Assembly (NCBI RefSeq): GCF_003324565.1
Contig: NZ_QOLA01000020.1
Span: 97,011 to 161,010 of the forward strand
Direction of reading: 5' to 3'
Length of the DNA stretch: 64,000 nt
Source of the DNA: Streptomyces sp. SDr-06
GTDB lineage: Bacteria > Actinomycetota > Actinomycetes > Streptomycetales > Streptomycetaceae
The notes under the pieces are model-generated. The model was not told the DNA's origin. It saw nothing but the letters and a program-made list of their open reading frames with translations, and searched no databases. Positions within the stretch are counted from its first letter, which is position 1, and every line of letters begins with the position of its first letter. A program made the position numbers and the translations under genes. Shown piece by piece: positions 43,706 through 51,861 of the stretch.

Positions 43706-43730
43706 GTTTATGAGATTCTCGACCGGGCAT
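43706..43730 (+). promoter_or_regulatory. Upstream sigma-B-like promoter candidate for csbD
   Basis: GTTT-N15-GGGCAT fits the stress sigma consensus with one mismatch and points toward csbD, about 170 bp upstream of its start. A second, closer site exists at 43821-43844. Confidence 0.4.
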
Positions 43731-43820
43731 TCGTCTTTCCCCTTTCTGCTGGAGAAGCGGCTCGGCGCGTGGTGTCGTCGACACGACTGCTGGATCCTTC
43801 AAGACGATGCGATCGTGCCT

Positions 43821-43844
43821 GTTTGCGGCGGCGGATATGGGACA
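43821..43844 (+). promoter_or_regulatory. Proximal sigma-B-like promoter candidate for csbD
   Basis: GTTT-N14-GGGACA fits GNNT-N14-16-GGGTAY in five or more key positions and would start transcription about 48 nt before the csbD ATG. Confidence 0.4.
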
Positions 43845-43898
43845 CGCGATTCCTTGAGTGCAATACGGCTAACCGTGGTGCAAGAGGAGTTGAGTGCA

Positions 43899-44072
43899 AT
43901 GGCAGGCGATGAGAAGACGCAGTCCAAGGTCGAGCAGGCCAAGGGCAAGGTCAAGGAGAAGGCGGGCAGCGCGGTCGGCAACGAGCGCCTGGAGGCCGAA
44001 GGCCGCGCCGAGCAGGCCAAGGGCGACGCTCGCGAGGCGAAGGAGAAGGTGAAGGACGTCTTCAAGGACTGA
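43899..44072 (+). CDS. CsbD family stress protein
   Basis: A 57-aa highly charged helical protein (KVEQAKGKVKEKAGSAVGNE, then the repeat AEQAKGDAREAKEKVKDVFKD), the CsbD/YjbJ signature. CsbD is a classical sigma-B regulon member in Bacillus. ATG 43899 has GAGGAG 9 nt upstream. A perfect hairpin follows the stop. Location beside the RsbQP-STAS cassette supports stress control. Confidence 0.92.
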   Translation: MAGDEKTQSKVEQAKGKVKEKAGSAVGNERLEAEGRAEQAKGDAREAKEKVKDVFKD

Positions 44073-44095
44073 CCGGCACCTCTCCGCCGACACGG

Positions 44096-44139
44096 CTCGT
44101 GGCCGGGGCCGCACCACCTGGTGCGGCCCCGGCCACGAG
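44096..44139. terminator. Very strong hairpin terminator after csbD
   Basis: A perfect 21-bp inverted repeat (44096-44116 with 44119-44139) lies 23 bp after the csbD stop. Almost no loop is left when fully paired, so 1-2 closing pairs open in practice. It should terminate efficiently. Confidence 0.85.
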
Positions 44140-44283
44140 AGTGTGCAGACCTCCCCGACGCCCCTGGAGCCGGTAGCGGCAGCCACGCTTCCCGTACTCG
44201 CCCGTGGGGGGTCGTGATCCAACTGCCCAGCTGTGCAGGCCGGCAGCGGGCGTCGGCGGCGATTCACGTGAGAGCATCCGCCC

Positions 44284-44571
44284 ATGAGTAGCGACCTGGA
44301 AGTGAGTGCTCTGGCGATCAACGTCACGATCCCGCAGGCTCTCCGTTGGACGGACGCTCGACGTGGTGAGGAGTTCACCCTGACCACGCTCAACGTCCGG
44401 CTTCTCCCGGACGGGCACCTGGCAGTAAAGGCCTACGGCCGACCCGTCGCCGGTGGTCGAGGGGCATACGTCTCGTTCCCGGTACCCGACCAACCCGAAC
44501 TGGCGGCTCTCGTCGCCGAGGCTGCCAGCCGTGCCGGAGAGTTGTGGGCCGCCCATCGTGGTCTCGGCTGA
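44284..44571 (+). CDS. Hypothetical protein (95 aa)
   Basis: A small soluble protein with mixed strands (EFTLTTLNVRLLPDGHLAVKAYG) and a C-terminal helix (PELAALVAEAASRAGELWAAH). Codon bias is consistent with a real gene and it lies between a terminator and a convergent gene. No family recognised. Confidence 0.6.
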   Translation: MSSDLEVSALAINVTIPQALRWTDARRGEEFTLTTLNVRLLPDGHLAVKAYGRPVAGGRGAYVSFPVPDQPELAALVAEAASRAGELWAAHRGLG

Positions 44572-44613
44572 GCCCGTGGAATGCCGGGAGCGGTGCCTGG
44601 CGGCCTGCTGGGG

Positions 44614-45180
44614 TCAGTCGGTCAGTGCGGTGAGAGTGGCCTCCAAGCCGGCCGTCGTCGGCCGGTTGTGGGGGAGCCTGGCGAGGATCTTGGCCATGCC
44701 GCAGGTGTCGGTCAGCGCGGACAGGACAAGGCCTCCGGCTACGCCCGCGGCCACCCAGCGCGCAGCGCTGAGGCGCTGTCCGGCGATCACTCCGGCCAGG
44801 ACGAGGGATCCGGCGGCGAGGCGCACCTGGCGGTCCATGGCCCAGGAGGTGCTGGGGCCGGTGGGGCGGCGGATGTCGTGACCGCGCTGCGTCCAGGCGT
44901 TGGTGCCGCCGGTGAGGGTGGCGGCGGTGACGCCGTGGTCGGCCAGGCGCCGGCAGGCGGTCGCGGCTCGGGCGCCGGAGGCGCACACAATGAGGAGGCC
45001 GCCGCGACGGGCCGCGTCCTTCAGGGCGGGCAACGCTGTATTGAGGCGGTCGAGGGGGATGTTGTGGGCACCGGGCAGGTGACCGGAGGCGTACTCGCCG
45101 GGCGTGCGCACGTCGATGACGGTCAGCTCGTGAAGGCAGGCGTTGGCCTGGTCGGCGGAGAGTGAGGTGGGCGTGGGCAC
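44614..45180 (-). CDS. Rhodanese with DUF2892 membrane tail (YgaP-like)
   Basis: A 188-aa protein. The rhodanese domain (~1-105) has VIDVRTPGEYASGHLPGAHN and the active-site loop LIVCASGARAA, where the Cys would carry the persulfide. Two hydrophobic segments follow (AAGSLVLAGVIAG; WVAAGVAGGLVLSAL), as in YgaP. This is a membrane-bound sulfurtransferase. GTG 45180 has AAGGAAA upstream. It is divergent from the CstR/CsoR-like gene, with operator O1 in between. Confidence 0.87.
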   Translation of the reverse strand: MPTPTSLSADQANACLHELTVIDVRTPGEYASGHLPGAHNIPLDRLNTALPALKDAARRGGLLIVCASGARAATACRRLADHGVTAATLTGGTNAWTQRGHDIRRPTGPSTSWAMDRQVRLAAGSLVLAGVIAGQRLSAARWVAAGVAGGLVLSALTDTCGMAKILARLPHNRPTTAGLEATLTALTD

Positions 45181-45223
45181 GCGGGACTTTCCTTCGCTGG
45201 GTTGGGGTTACCCCTTCGGTAGG

Positions 45224-45239
45224 ATACCCGCGGGGGTAT
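45224..45239. promoter_or_regulatory. CsoR/CstR-type operator O1
   Basis: ATACCCGCGGGGGTAT lies between the divergent rhodanese and CstR-like genes. It shares the TACCC...GGGGGTAT pattern with O2 and O3 in front of the persulfide dioxygenase operon, as expected for a CsoR-family regulator. Confidence 0.75.
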
Positions 45240-45257
45240 TTCGAAGGAGCGTGGGCT

Positions 45258-45539
45258 GTGGAACTGGCGATGGCGGCTGAGGAACTGAAGACGGTGGTCA
45301 ACCGGCTGCGGCGGGCGCAGGGCCAGATCGCCGGTGTGATCAAGATGATCGAGGAGGGACGGGACTGCGAGGAAGTGGTCACGCAGCTCGCGGCGGCCTC
45401 GCGGGCGCTGGACAAGGCGGGTTTCGCCATCATCGCCACCGGCTTGCAGCACTGCCTGACCGATGAGGACATGGCCGCTTCCGGCGACCGGGAGCACATG
45501 CGTGCGCGGCTGGAGAAGCTGTTCCTCTCTCTGGCCTGA
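45258..45539 (+). CDS. cstR: CsoR-family regulator, CstR-like persulfide sensor
   Basis: A 93-aa all-helical DUF156 protein. Two cysteines, C37 and C66, have the 29-residue spacing of the CsoR/CstR pair. The copper-ligand His of CsoR, expected 25 residues after the first Cys, is Gly here (G62), although H65 sits next to C66. That argues for reactive-sulfur sensing instead of copper sensing, and all neighbouring genes are sulfur genes. GTG 45258 has AAGGAG 8 nt upstream. Confidence 0.82.
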   Translation: MELAMAAEELKTVVNRLRRAQGQIAGVIKMIEEGRDCEEVVTQLAAASRALDKAGFAIIATGLQHCLTDEDMAASGDREHMRARLEKLFLSLA

Positions 45540-45578
45540 GCACGGGGGCCGCGGGCACCTCGTACGCCGTGGGGCTCC

Positions 45579-46331
45579 TCACGTGAGAGCGTCGGTCAGC
45601 ATGAGGGCGGCCACCGCGAGCAGGACAACGGCGAAAGTGCGCTGAAGGCGTGGGCCGGTGACCTTGGCGGCCAGACGTTTGCCGTCCCAGGCGCCGAGGA
45701 TCGCCGCTCCGGTGAAGGGGCCGATCACCGCCCAGTCCAGGCCGGCGGCGGTGGCGCCACGCGTGGCCAGGGAAGCCAGCGAGTTCGTCGAGATGACAAG
45801 CAAGCTGGTGCCGACGGCGGCCTGCATCTCGAACGCCAGGACGGTGACCAGGGCCGGGACGGCGAGGAAGCCTCCGCCGATGCCGAGCAGGCCGGTCAGC
45901 GCGCCCAGCCCGGCGCCGGCGCCAACCGCTCTGGCGGGCCGGGCCTCGTGTGGCTCGGAGCCGGTCGTGGCGGGGCTGGGGCGCAGCATTTTCACGGCGG
46001 CGAGGGCGGCGACGGCAGCGAACGCGGCGGTCAACGCGGCCTGCGGCAGGCGGGATGCGGCGGCTCCGGCCGCAGCGGCGGGCAGGAGTCCGGCCCCGGC
46101 GAAGAGGGCACCGGCCTTCCAGCGGACGTGGCCGGTACGGGCGTGGGCGTACAGGGCGGTGAGGGAGGTGGCGGTGACGATGATCAGGGCGGCGGTGGTC
46201 GCGGCGGCCGGGGTGAAGCCGAGCAGGTAGATCAGCGCGGGCACCGCCAGGACGCTGCCGCCTCCGCCGAGCGCGCCGAGCGCGAGTCCGACCACGGCAC
46301 CCGCCATCAGGGCAAGGATCAGCGCGCTCAC
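45579..46331 (-). CDS. TauE/SafE family sulfite exporter
   Basis: A 250-aa integral membrane protein with about eight helices in two repeats (LALGALGGGGSVLAVPALIYLLG and GALTGLLGIGGGFLAVPALVTVL), the TauE/SafE signature. It likely exports sulfite or organosulfonates. GTG 46331 overlaps the upstream rhodanese stop (GTGA), so it is the last gene of the persulfide dioxygenase operon; the frame opens further upstream inside the rhodanese gene. It would remove sulfite formed from persulfide oxidation. Confidence 0.88.
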   Translation of the reverse strand: MSALILALMAGAVVGLALGALGGGGSVLAVPALIYLLGFTPAAATTAALIIVTATSLTALYAHARTGHVRWKAGALFAGAGLLPAAAAGAAASRLPQAALTAAFAAVAALAAVKMLRPSPATTGSEPHEARPARAVGAGAGLGALTGLLGIGGGFLAVPALVTVLAFEMQAAVGTSLLVISTNSLASLATRGATAAGLDWAVIGPFTGAAILGAWDGKRLAAKVTGPRLQRTFAVVLLAVAALMLTDALT

Positions 46332-46690
46332 GCTATGACACCGTCGCCGCGGCCACCGGAGAGCGGCCGCCCCGCCCGGGCCCAGGCGGCCATGCCGCCG
46401 ACGACGTCGGTGGCCTCGATGCCGCGCCGGGCCAGCAGCTTGGCAGCCGCCTGGGAACGGTGACCGGAGCGACAGATCGCGACGATCGGTTTGCCCTGCA
46501 AGGTTTCCGGGAGGGGGTCCCCGGCCAGCAGACGGGAGAGCGGCAGGTGCAGCGCGCCGGGCGCATGACTCGCCTTCCACTCGGGTGCTTCGCGGACATC
46601 GAGCAGGACGGCTGTGCCGTCACCGGTCCGCTGATGGGCCTGCTCGGGAGTGAGGCGGGCGGGGCCGGTGCGAAGGAGCGAGAACATCAT
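46328..46690 (-). CDS. Single-domain rhodanese
   Basis: A 120-aa sulfurtransferase with AVLLDVREAPEWKASHAPGA and active-site loop AICRSGHRSQ. Starts at ATG 46690, 35 bp after the dioxygenase stop, and overlaps the TauE start by 4 bp. It is probably the CstA-like sulfur-transfer partner of the operon; it is shorter than CstA and lacks the TusA and DsrE parts. Confidence 0.88.
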   Translation of the reverse strand: MMFSLLRTGPARLTPEQAHQRTGDGTAVLLDVREAPEWKASHAPGALHLPLSRLLAGDPLPETLQGKPIVAICRSGHRSQAAAKLLARRGIEATDVVGGMAAWARAGRPLSGGRGDGVIA

Positions 46691-46725
46691 GTGATCCGTT
46701 TCGTGCGGGTGGCCGGAGGCGCGGG

Positions 46726-48099
46726 TCAGTCGGCATCGGGGCGGATGAGTGCCAGCCCCGCCTCGTGGGCGGCGTCGAAGCCGTCGTCGACAGCGACCAC
46801 GCCTCGGCCGGCGGCGTCGAGCAGGGAGGCGGCTATCGCCGCGCGCATCCCACCCGCGCAGTGCACCCACACCACACCGTCCGGCACCTCGCCGATGCGG
46901 CCGGGCAGTTCGTGGATCGGGATGTGGACGGAGCCCTCGATGTAGCCGACCGCGCGTTCGGAGTCTCGGCGTACATCCAGAACGGTCACGTCGTCACCGC
47001 GCTCACGAACATCGGCGAGGTCGGCGAATCGGGCGCGGGGGAAGGAGGCGAGCTGTTCGCCGTCCCGGATCCAGCCCGCCGGGTCACCGGTGGCGACGGC
47101 GGCCGGGCGGTCGATGCCCACCCGCACGACTTCCCGCTGCGCGCGGGTGATCTGCTCGGGGGTGTCGGCGAGCAGCGTCACAGGCTTGCCCCACGGGATC
47201 AGCCAGGCCAGGTACGTGGCGAGCTGGCCCTCGCCTTCGAAGTTGAACGATCCGGCCACATGCCCCTCGGCGAAGGCCCTCCGGTTGCGCAGATCCACCA
47301 CCCACTCACCCGCGGCCAACCGAGCGGCGATCTCTTCCGCGTCCGCACGCTTCGGCGAGGTGAGGTCGACCGGCGTGGGGCCGGCCGCATTGGCCGGTCC
47401 CATGTGTGCGTAGTACGCGGGTGCGTCGTCCAGGCCGGACAGCATCCGGGCGAGGAAATCGTCGACGCCCAGGGTCAGTGCGTCGTTCGTCGTGCGTTCC
47501 TTGCCGATCGTGGTGGCGTTCCCCCGACTCTGGGAAGAGGAGCAGAAACTGCCGAACCCGTGGGTGGGCAGCACCGGCACTTCGTCGGCAAGCTCCTCGG
47601 CCAGCCGATGGGCGGAGGCGTACTGGGCGCGAGCCATCTGCTCGGTCAGTCGCGGCTCGACCAGGTCCGGGCGGCCCACCGTGCCGATCAGCAGCGACCC
47701 GCCGGTGAATGCCGCCACACCGTGCCCGTACTCGGACAGGGCGTAGGAAGTGTGGTGCGGGGTGTGGCCGGGAGTGGCGATCGCGCGCAGCACCAGGCCC
47801 TCGTCCACCGTCACGGCGTCGCCGTCGGCCACAGGGACCCGGTCGAACGACACGCGTGCTTCCGCCGGCACCAGGTACTGGGCGCCGGTGACGCGGGCCA
47901 ACTCCAGTCCGCCGCTGACGTAGTCGTTGTGCACATGGGTCTCGGCCACGAAGGCGATGCGCACACCGCGACGGGCCGCTGCGGCGATGACCTGGTCGAT
48001 GTCGCGCGGCGGGTCGACGGCCACCGCGCTGTGGGGCCCGCCGGCCAGATAGCTGCGGTTGCCCAGGCCCTCGAACTCCAGGGTGTCGACAAAGAACAC
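46726..48099 (-). CDS. Persulfide dioxygenase-rhodanese fusion (CstB-like)
   Basis: A 457-aa protein. The metallo-beta-lactamase/ETHE1-type domain (~1-250) carries the iron-site motif THVHNDY with H55, H57 and D59, plus the later GHTPHHTSY and LPTHGFGSFC. Two rhodanese-like domains follow. The first (~250-350) lacks a catalytic Cys at the loop (VTLLADTPEQ), and the second (~365-457) has it (WVHCAGGMRAA). This is the CstB layout, which oxidises low-molecular-weight persulfides to sulfite and thiosulfate. GTG 48099 is 9 nt after AAGGAG. Operators O2 and O3 lie upstream. Confidence 0.9.
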   Translation of the reverse strand: MFFVDTLEFEGLGNRSYLAGGPHSAVAVDPPRDIDQVIAAAARRGVRIAFVAETHVHNDYVSGGLELARVTGAQYLVPAEARVSFDRVPVADGDAVTVDEGLVLRAIATPGHTPHHTSYALSEYGHGVAAFTGGSLLIGTVGRPDLVEPRLTEQMARAQYASAHRLAEELADEVPVLPTHGFGSFCSSSQSRGNATTIGKERTTNDALTLGVDDFLARMLSGLDDAPAYYAHMGPANAAGPTPVDLTSPKRADAEEIAARLAAGEWVVDLRNRRAFAEGHVAGSFNFEGEGQLATYLAWLIPWGKPVTLLADTPEQITRAQREVVRVGIDRPAAVATGDPAGWIRDGEQLASFPRARFADLADVRERGDDVTVLDVRRDSERAVGYIEGSVHIPIHELPGRIGEVPDGVVWVHCAGGMRAAIAASLLDAAGRGVVAVDDGFDAAHEAGLALIRPDAD

Positions 48100-48123
48100 G
48101 GCTTACGACTCCTTCCGAACGCT

Positions 48124-48139
48124 GTACCCCGGGGGGTAT
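48124..48139. promoter_or_regulatory. CsoR/CstR-type operator O2
   Basis: GTACCCCGGGGGGTAT, nearest the dioxygenase start. Differs from O1 and O3 mainly in the central GC positions. Confidence 0.72.
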
Positions 48140-48160
48140 CTGATATTCACCATAACAGGG

Positions 48161-48176
48161 GTACCCCCGGGGGTAT
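48161..48176. promoter_or_regulatory. CsoR/CstR-type operator O3
   Basis: GTACCCCCGGGGGTAT, a nearly perfect palindrome, 37 bp centre-to-centre from O2. Tandem sites suggest cooperative occupancy or a stronger off-state for the dioxygenase operon than for the O1 pair. Confidence 0.72.
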
Positions 48177-48279
48177 TCCGACGGTATCTGGAACGGTCTG
48201 ATGGCACCGCTCGGCGCCTGCGTACCCCGGGTCTCGGTCCGCCCCTCGCGCGCCGAGGCATGGTTGGTGGGGGAGAGTT

Positions 48280-49191
48280 GTGGACGTGGCTGATGTGTCT
48301 GATGTGGATGCGATCACGCGGGAGCTCTACGGGTTGAGGCCGGACGAGTTCACCGCCGGGCGGGACGCGTATGTGGCCCGGGCGCGTGCGGCGGGCGAGA
48401 GCGTCGCGGCGAAGCAGATCAAGGCTCTGCGCAAGCCGACCCTGGCGGTGTGGGCCGCGAACCTCCTGGCCCGCTCCGAAGCGGACCAGACGCGGCGACT
48501 GCTGGAGCTGGGGCAGGCGCTGCGAGAGGCCCACCGAACGCTGGCGGGTGAAGAGCTGCGGGAGCTGTCGCACCAGCGGCACGAAGTGATCGCCGCCATG
48601 GCCGGTCAAGCCCGCCGACTGGCCGACGAAGCGGGCCAGCCCATCACCGAAGGCGCCCAGCACGATGTCGAGCAGATCCTCCATGCTGTCCTCGCCGACC
48701 CGGACACCGCCCAGACCTGGGCGGCGGGTGTCCTGGCGAAGCCACCCCCCGCGGCGGTCGGCTTCGAGAACCTGGAACCCGCACCCGGCACGGCCGCGCC
48801 CCGAACGAAGAAGCGCCCTCCCACCGCCCCCGTAGCGACAGGGGCCCCGGCCCCCGGGCCCGTACAGGCGGACACCAGGGAGGAGAAGCGCGCCCGTGCC
48901 AGGGTGGACCGCACCTCGCAGGAGTACCAGGAAGCCGAGGAAGAGCTCGCGCTCGCGGAGAAGGAACTCACCCGGAGCCGTGCACGGCTCGAACCACTCG
49001 ACCAGCAGATCGCGACCCTGCAGGAACAGCTTCAGACCGCGCGCGAGCAACACAGCCACTACGCCACGGAGGCGGACACGGCACTCCGGCGCCAGCAGCG
49101 GGCCGACAAGAAGGCGCGGACCGCGCGGACCGCAGCCGAAGAAGCGCAGAAGGCGCTCGACGAGCTCCATCGGGGTAAGCGGCGCCGGTAA
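48280..49191 (+). CDS. Coiled-coil hypothetical protein (303 aa)
   Basis: Residues ~10-150 form a helical domain (ITRELYGLRPDEFTAGRDAY, LRKPTLAVWAANLLAR) that I recognise as recurring in actinobacterial hypothetical proteins. A Pro/Ala linker follows, then a long coiled coil (~205-300; EYQEAEEELALAEKELTRSR and QQRADKKARTARTAAEE). No catalytic motif. Function unknown. The GTG 48280 start is supported by codon bias; GTG 48289 is an alternative. Confidence 0.75.
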   Translation: MDVADVSDVDAITRELYGLRPDEFTAGRDAYVARARAAGESVAAKQIKALRKPTLAVWAANLLARSEADQTRRLLELGQALREAHRTLAGEELRELSHQRHEVIAAMAGQARRLADEAGQPITEGAQHDVEQILHAVLADPDTAQTWAAGVLAKPPPAAVGFENLEPAPGTAAPRTKKRPPTAPVATGAPAPGPVQADTREEKRARARVDRTSQEYQEAEEELALAEKELTRSRARLEPLDQQIATLQEQLQTAREQHSHYATEADTALRRQQRADKKARTARTAAEEAQKALDELHRGKRRR

Positions 49192-49399
49192 CCCCGTGTT
49201 CACGACGACCGATGCGCCGTGAGGTGGGCCTCGGCTGAAGAGACCCGTCGGTGTGACGCGGGACCGATTTGGCCCCCTCGGCATCCAGCCCGCCGCCTCC
49301 GGCTGAACGACCCGGACCGATGCTGAACGGGCGTCAGGAAAGAGGGCGTACGGGGCCGCCCCTTTCGAGCCCCTGACAGCGATGCCCGCTGCTGCAAAG

Positions 49400-50590
49400 T
49401 CAGGTTCGGTCAAGGCCGGTGGTCGTCTGCTGGATGAGGTGGTCGACGACGTCTTTGTGACTGTGGCGGTGGCGGTAGGCGGTGCGTTGGCGGTCGGCCC
49501 CGTTGCCTTGTGCAGCGAGATGGCGGCGGGCCGCGTGGACGCGCGTGCGGTCGTCGGGAGGCAGGGCGCTGAGGGCGGTGTGCCAGAGCTGGTCCTGGTA
49601 GCGGGCGGCGGGCTGGAGCCGACCGGTGGAGAGGTCGACGCTCTGGCCGCGGACACCGTCGCGGGCGGCGCGCCAGTGCGCGGCCCGAAGCATTTCAGGG
49701 TGCGGCCGGGGAGCGGCCTGGCTGTCGCGTACGGCGACAAGGGCCGCGGCAGTGAGGCCCTTTACCGCGGCGGCCAGCAAGAGGGTGTCGTCGAGTGTGG
49801 GAGCGGCGTCGGCGGCGCGGACTTCCAGGGTCGGCACGTGATGGGAGGGGCGGATGTCCCAGTACACACCGGCACGGTCCAAGAGGGTGTGGCTGGTGAT
49901 GAGTCGGCCGACGAGATCCTCGTAGTGGGCGGCGGACTCGAAGTAGGGCGGCGGGCCGGCCACGGGCCAGCGTCCCCAGGTCAAGGTCCGCCAGCTGTCA
50001 TAGCCGGTGTCCTGGCCGCCCCAGAAAGGTGAGTTGCCGCTCAGCGCGATCAGCGCCGCCAGCCAGGGCCGCAGGTGATTGCTGACCGAGAGCGCGGTGG
50101 CCAGGTCAGGGATCTCCACGTGGATGTGGCAGGCGCACACGGTCTGCTCGTCGTCCAAAGCGCGGAAGGTGGCCAGGCTCTGCGCGTACCGGGCACCCTC
50201 CGACACCGGCGGGGGAGTGTGCTGGCCCAGGACGGGTGTTCCGCTGGAGACGATGCGCAGCCCCAGGCGGGCGGCGGCGCATGCGACGGCGTGGCGGATG
50301 TGGCGCAAGTCCTCTTCAAGAGCGGTGAGGCTGGTGTGGGGGTGGGTGCGGACCTCGACCTGGTAGCGGGTCAGTTCGGTGGTGACTCTGGCCCCGAGTT
50401 CTGCGGCCGCCTCGGCGACGACTTTGTCCGCGCGCGTGCTGAGCTGCCGGGAGACCGGGTCGACCACCAGGTACTCCTCCTCCACGCCGACTCGCACCAC
50501 GGGTGGACCGCCGATGCGCCGCGAGGACGGGACGTTGCATGCCGGTGAAGGGGGCAGGGCGGGGGTGGGCGTCCACTTTTCGCTCTCCAT
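49400..50590 (-). CDS. Carboxylate-amine ligase YbdK/GCS2 family
   Basis: A 396-aa ATP-grasp-like glutamate-cysteine ligase family 2 protein. VGVEEEYLVVDP near the N-terminus holds the Glu cluster for Mg-ATP, followed by YQVEVRTHPHTSL, CACHIHVEIPD and HHVPTLEVRAADAAP. YbdK-type members have weak or undefined glutamate-cysteine ligase activity; actinomycetes make mycothiol, so a glutathione role is unlikely. ATG 50590 or GTG 50596 could start translation; neither has a strong ribosome site. Confidence 0.87.
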   Translation of the reverse strand: MESEKWTPTPALPPSPACNVPSSRRIGGPPVVRVGVEEEYLVVDPVSRQLSTRADKVVAEAAAELGARVTTELTRYQVEVRTHPHTSLTALEEDLRHIRHAVACAAARLGLRIVSSGTPVLGQHTPPPVSEGARYAQSLATFRALDDEQTVCACHIHVEIPDLATALSVSNHLRPWLAALIALSGNSPFWGGQDTGYDSWRTLTWGRWPVAGPPPYFESAAHYEDLVGRLITSHTLLDRAGVYWDIRPSHHVPTLEVRAADAAPTLDDTLLLAAAVKGLTAAALVAVRDSQAAPRPHPEMLRAAHWRAARDGVRGQSVDLSTGRLQPAARYQDQLWHTALSALPPDDRTRVHAARRHLAAQGNGADRQRTAYRHRHSHKDVVDHLIQQTTTGLDRT

Positions 50591-51017
50591 GGCCACCAGG
50601 GTGTCACTTACAGTAATCCTGCCGGGTGTGTTGGCTGGAACGAGCCGATATGAGGCCGCAGCCCGGGGTCCTCCACCTGGCGGGGCCTGGTCGGCCCGAC
50701 CGCCGCCGCGCTCCTCGCCCGCCGCGGGGCGAGCCGACCTCCTCGAACGCGACCGACTCTCCCGCCATCACGTCGGGGAATCCGGCGGACCCGGGCGAGG
50801 CCACGTCGCAGGTGCCGCCTCACCGGCCACCGCACGCGTGGGACCGGGTACTTCGTCGACCATCGGCTGCGCGTTTTGGTCGGGCTCGCGGGGTACTCGC
50901 GGGGAACGGCGTGCCGAGGCGAAGGATGCCTCGCGGCCGTGGACGACGTACCGGCGGCCCATCGGGTCCGCGCCTCGTGCATCCCTCGCAGCCCGTCCCC
51001 AACTGAGCAGGCCGATC
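50591..51017. other. Intergenic region, mostly without gene
   Basis: 427 bp with no intact gene. It contains a degraded flavoprotein-like stretch (listed separately) and otherwise only GC-driven frames. The DUF3040 start at 51018 has no clear promoter in it that I could identify. Confidence 0.5.
50678..50785 (+). pseudogene. Possible remnant of FAD-dependent monooxygenase/halogenase N-terminus
   Basis: Read in one frame, 50680-50730 gives GLVGPTAAALLARRG; after a frameshift the next segment gives ADLLERDRLSRHHVGES. Joined, these resemble the N-terminal FAD motif of tryptophan-halogenase-like flavoproteins (GPAGSTAAxLLARRG...LLERDRFPRHHVGES). No further homology continues, so only a fragment seems left. 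Confidence 0.4.
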
Positions 51018-51335
51018 ATGGAAGAAATCGAACTTTCGCAGCGAGAGCAGAACACCCTCGACGACATCGAGGCCCGGTTGCGGCGTGATCGCCGGTTCGA
51101 TCGGGCCATGGCCGGGAGCCTTCGCAGGCGCCGTCGTTCCCGGCTGCCCGCCCTGGTGACAGCCCTGGCCTTCGTGTCGCTGGGGCTCCTCATCGGTGGA
51201 ATCCGCACGTCCGACCCCGCCGTCATTTGGGCGTTCGCCGGGGTCTGGCCACTCACCCTGGTGGGGGCGTGCTGTCTGTTGTGTCGCTGGGCCGCGGGTT
51301 CGAGGCACGACGGTCCCAGGAAGCCGCTGCTCTGA
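51018..51335 (+). CDS. DUF3040 membrane protein
   Basis: A 105-aa protein. The N-terminal cytosolic segment ELSQREQNTLDDIEARLRRD is the DUF3040 signature, followed by two TM helices (LPALVTALAFVSLGLLIGGI and VIWAFAGVWPLTLVGACCL). Common in actinomycetes, function unknown. ATG 51018. Confidence 0.85.
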   Translation: MEEIELSQREQNTLDDIEARLRRDRRFDRAMAGSLRRRRRSRLPALVTALAFVSLGLLIGGIRTSDPAVIWAFAGVWPLTLVGACCLLCRWAAGSRHDGPRKPLL

Positions 51336-51459
51336 GCGCGGTGTTGGCGGGGCCCGGGCCACGAGGTGCTGGTTCCAGGTGCGCGTCCGATTGCGGGCCG
51401 ATGCGCGGCCGCACATGGTGAAAAGGCAGCCCGAACATCACTGAATCCAAGGAGTGGTC

Positions 51460-51786
51460 ATGCCTCGCGGGTCGAGTTCCAAGCGGGAACGGCAGTACGA
51501 GCACATCAAGGAGAGCGCCGAGGAGCGGGGCGCGTCCACGAAGCGGGCGAAGGAGCTCGCTTCGCGGACCGTCAACAAGGAGCGAGCCCGGTCCGGCGAG
51601 TCGAAGACGTCGAGCAAGACGTCGACGCAGGACAGGAAATCGGCGTCTCAACGTGGGGGCGAGCGTTCGCACAGCGGCTCTCAGGGACCGACGAAGGACC
51701 AGCTCTACGAGGAGGCCAAGAAGCGGACCATCGAGGGGCGCTCGTCGATGAACAAGCAGGAACTGCGCAAGGCGCTCGGGCGCTGA
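51460..51786 (+). CDS. Basic SAP/Rho-N-like protein, often annotated plasmid stabilisation protein
   Basis: A 108-aa very basic protein. N-terminus PRGSSSKRERQYEHIKESAE, a Ser/Thr/Lys-rich middle and a C-terminal SAP-like helix-turn-helix (TKDQLYEEAKKRTIEGRSSM, then NKQELRKALGR). The C-terminal motif suggests nucleic-acid binding. AAGGAG lies just before ATG 51460. The plasmid name in databases is historical; no toxin partner is seen here. Confidence 0.8.
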   Translation: MPRGSSSKRERQYEHIKESAEERGASTKRAKELASRTVNKERARSGESKTSSKTSTQDRKSASQRGGERSHSGSQGPTKDQLYEEAKKRTIEGRSSMNKQELRKALGR

Positions 51787-51861
51787 ACCCAGGCCGTTCG
51801 TCCGGGCTCTGGTGTGCGGTCACGGTGGGACGGGCGGTTTCGGACGCGGCCCCCGGGCGGG

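Noticed and set aside
45258..45539. Copper-sensing CsoR
   Set aside because: The metal-ligand His position is Gly and all neighbours are sulfur genes; a CstR-like role fits better.
49400..50590. Glutathione biosynthesis gene
   Set aside because: YbdK-type proteins are common in mycothiol producers that lack glutathione synthetase; the function is not established.
51460..51786. Toxin-antitoxin or plasmid maintenance gene
   Set aside because: The database name is plasmid stabilisation, but no partner gene is present and the protein looks like a nucleic-acid-binding SAP-type protein.
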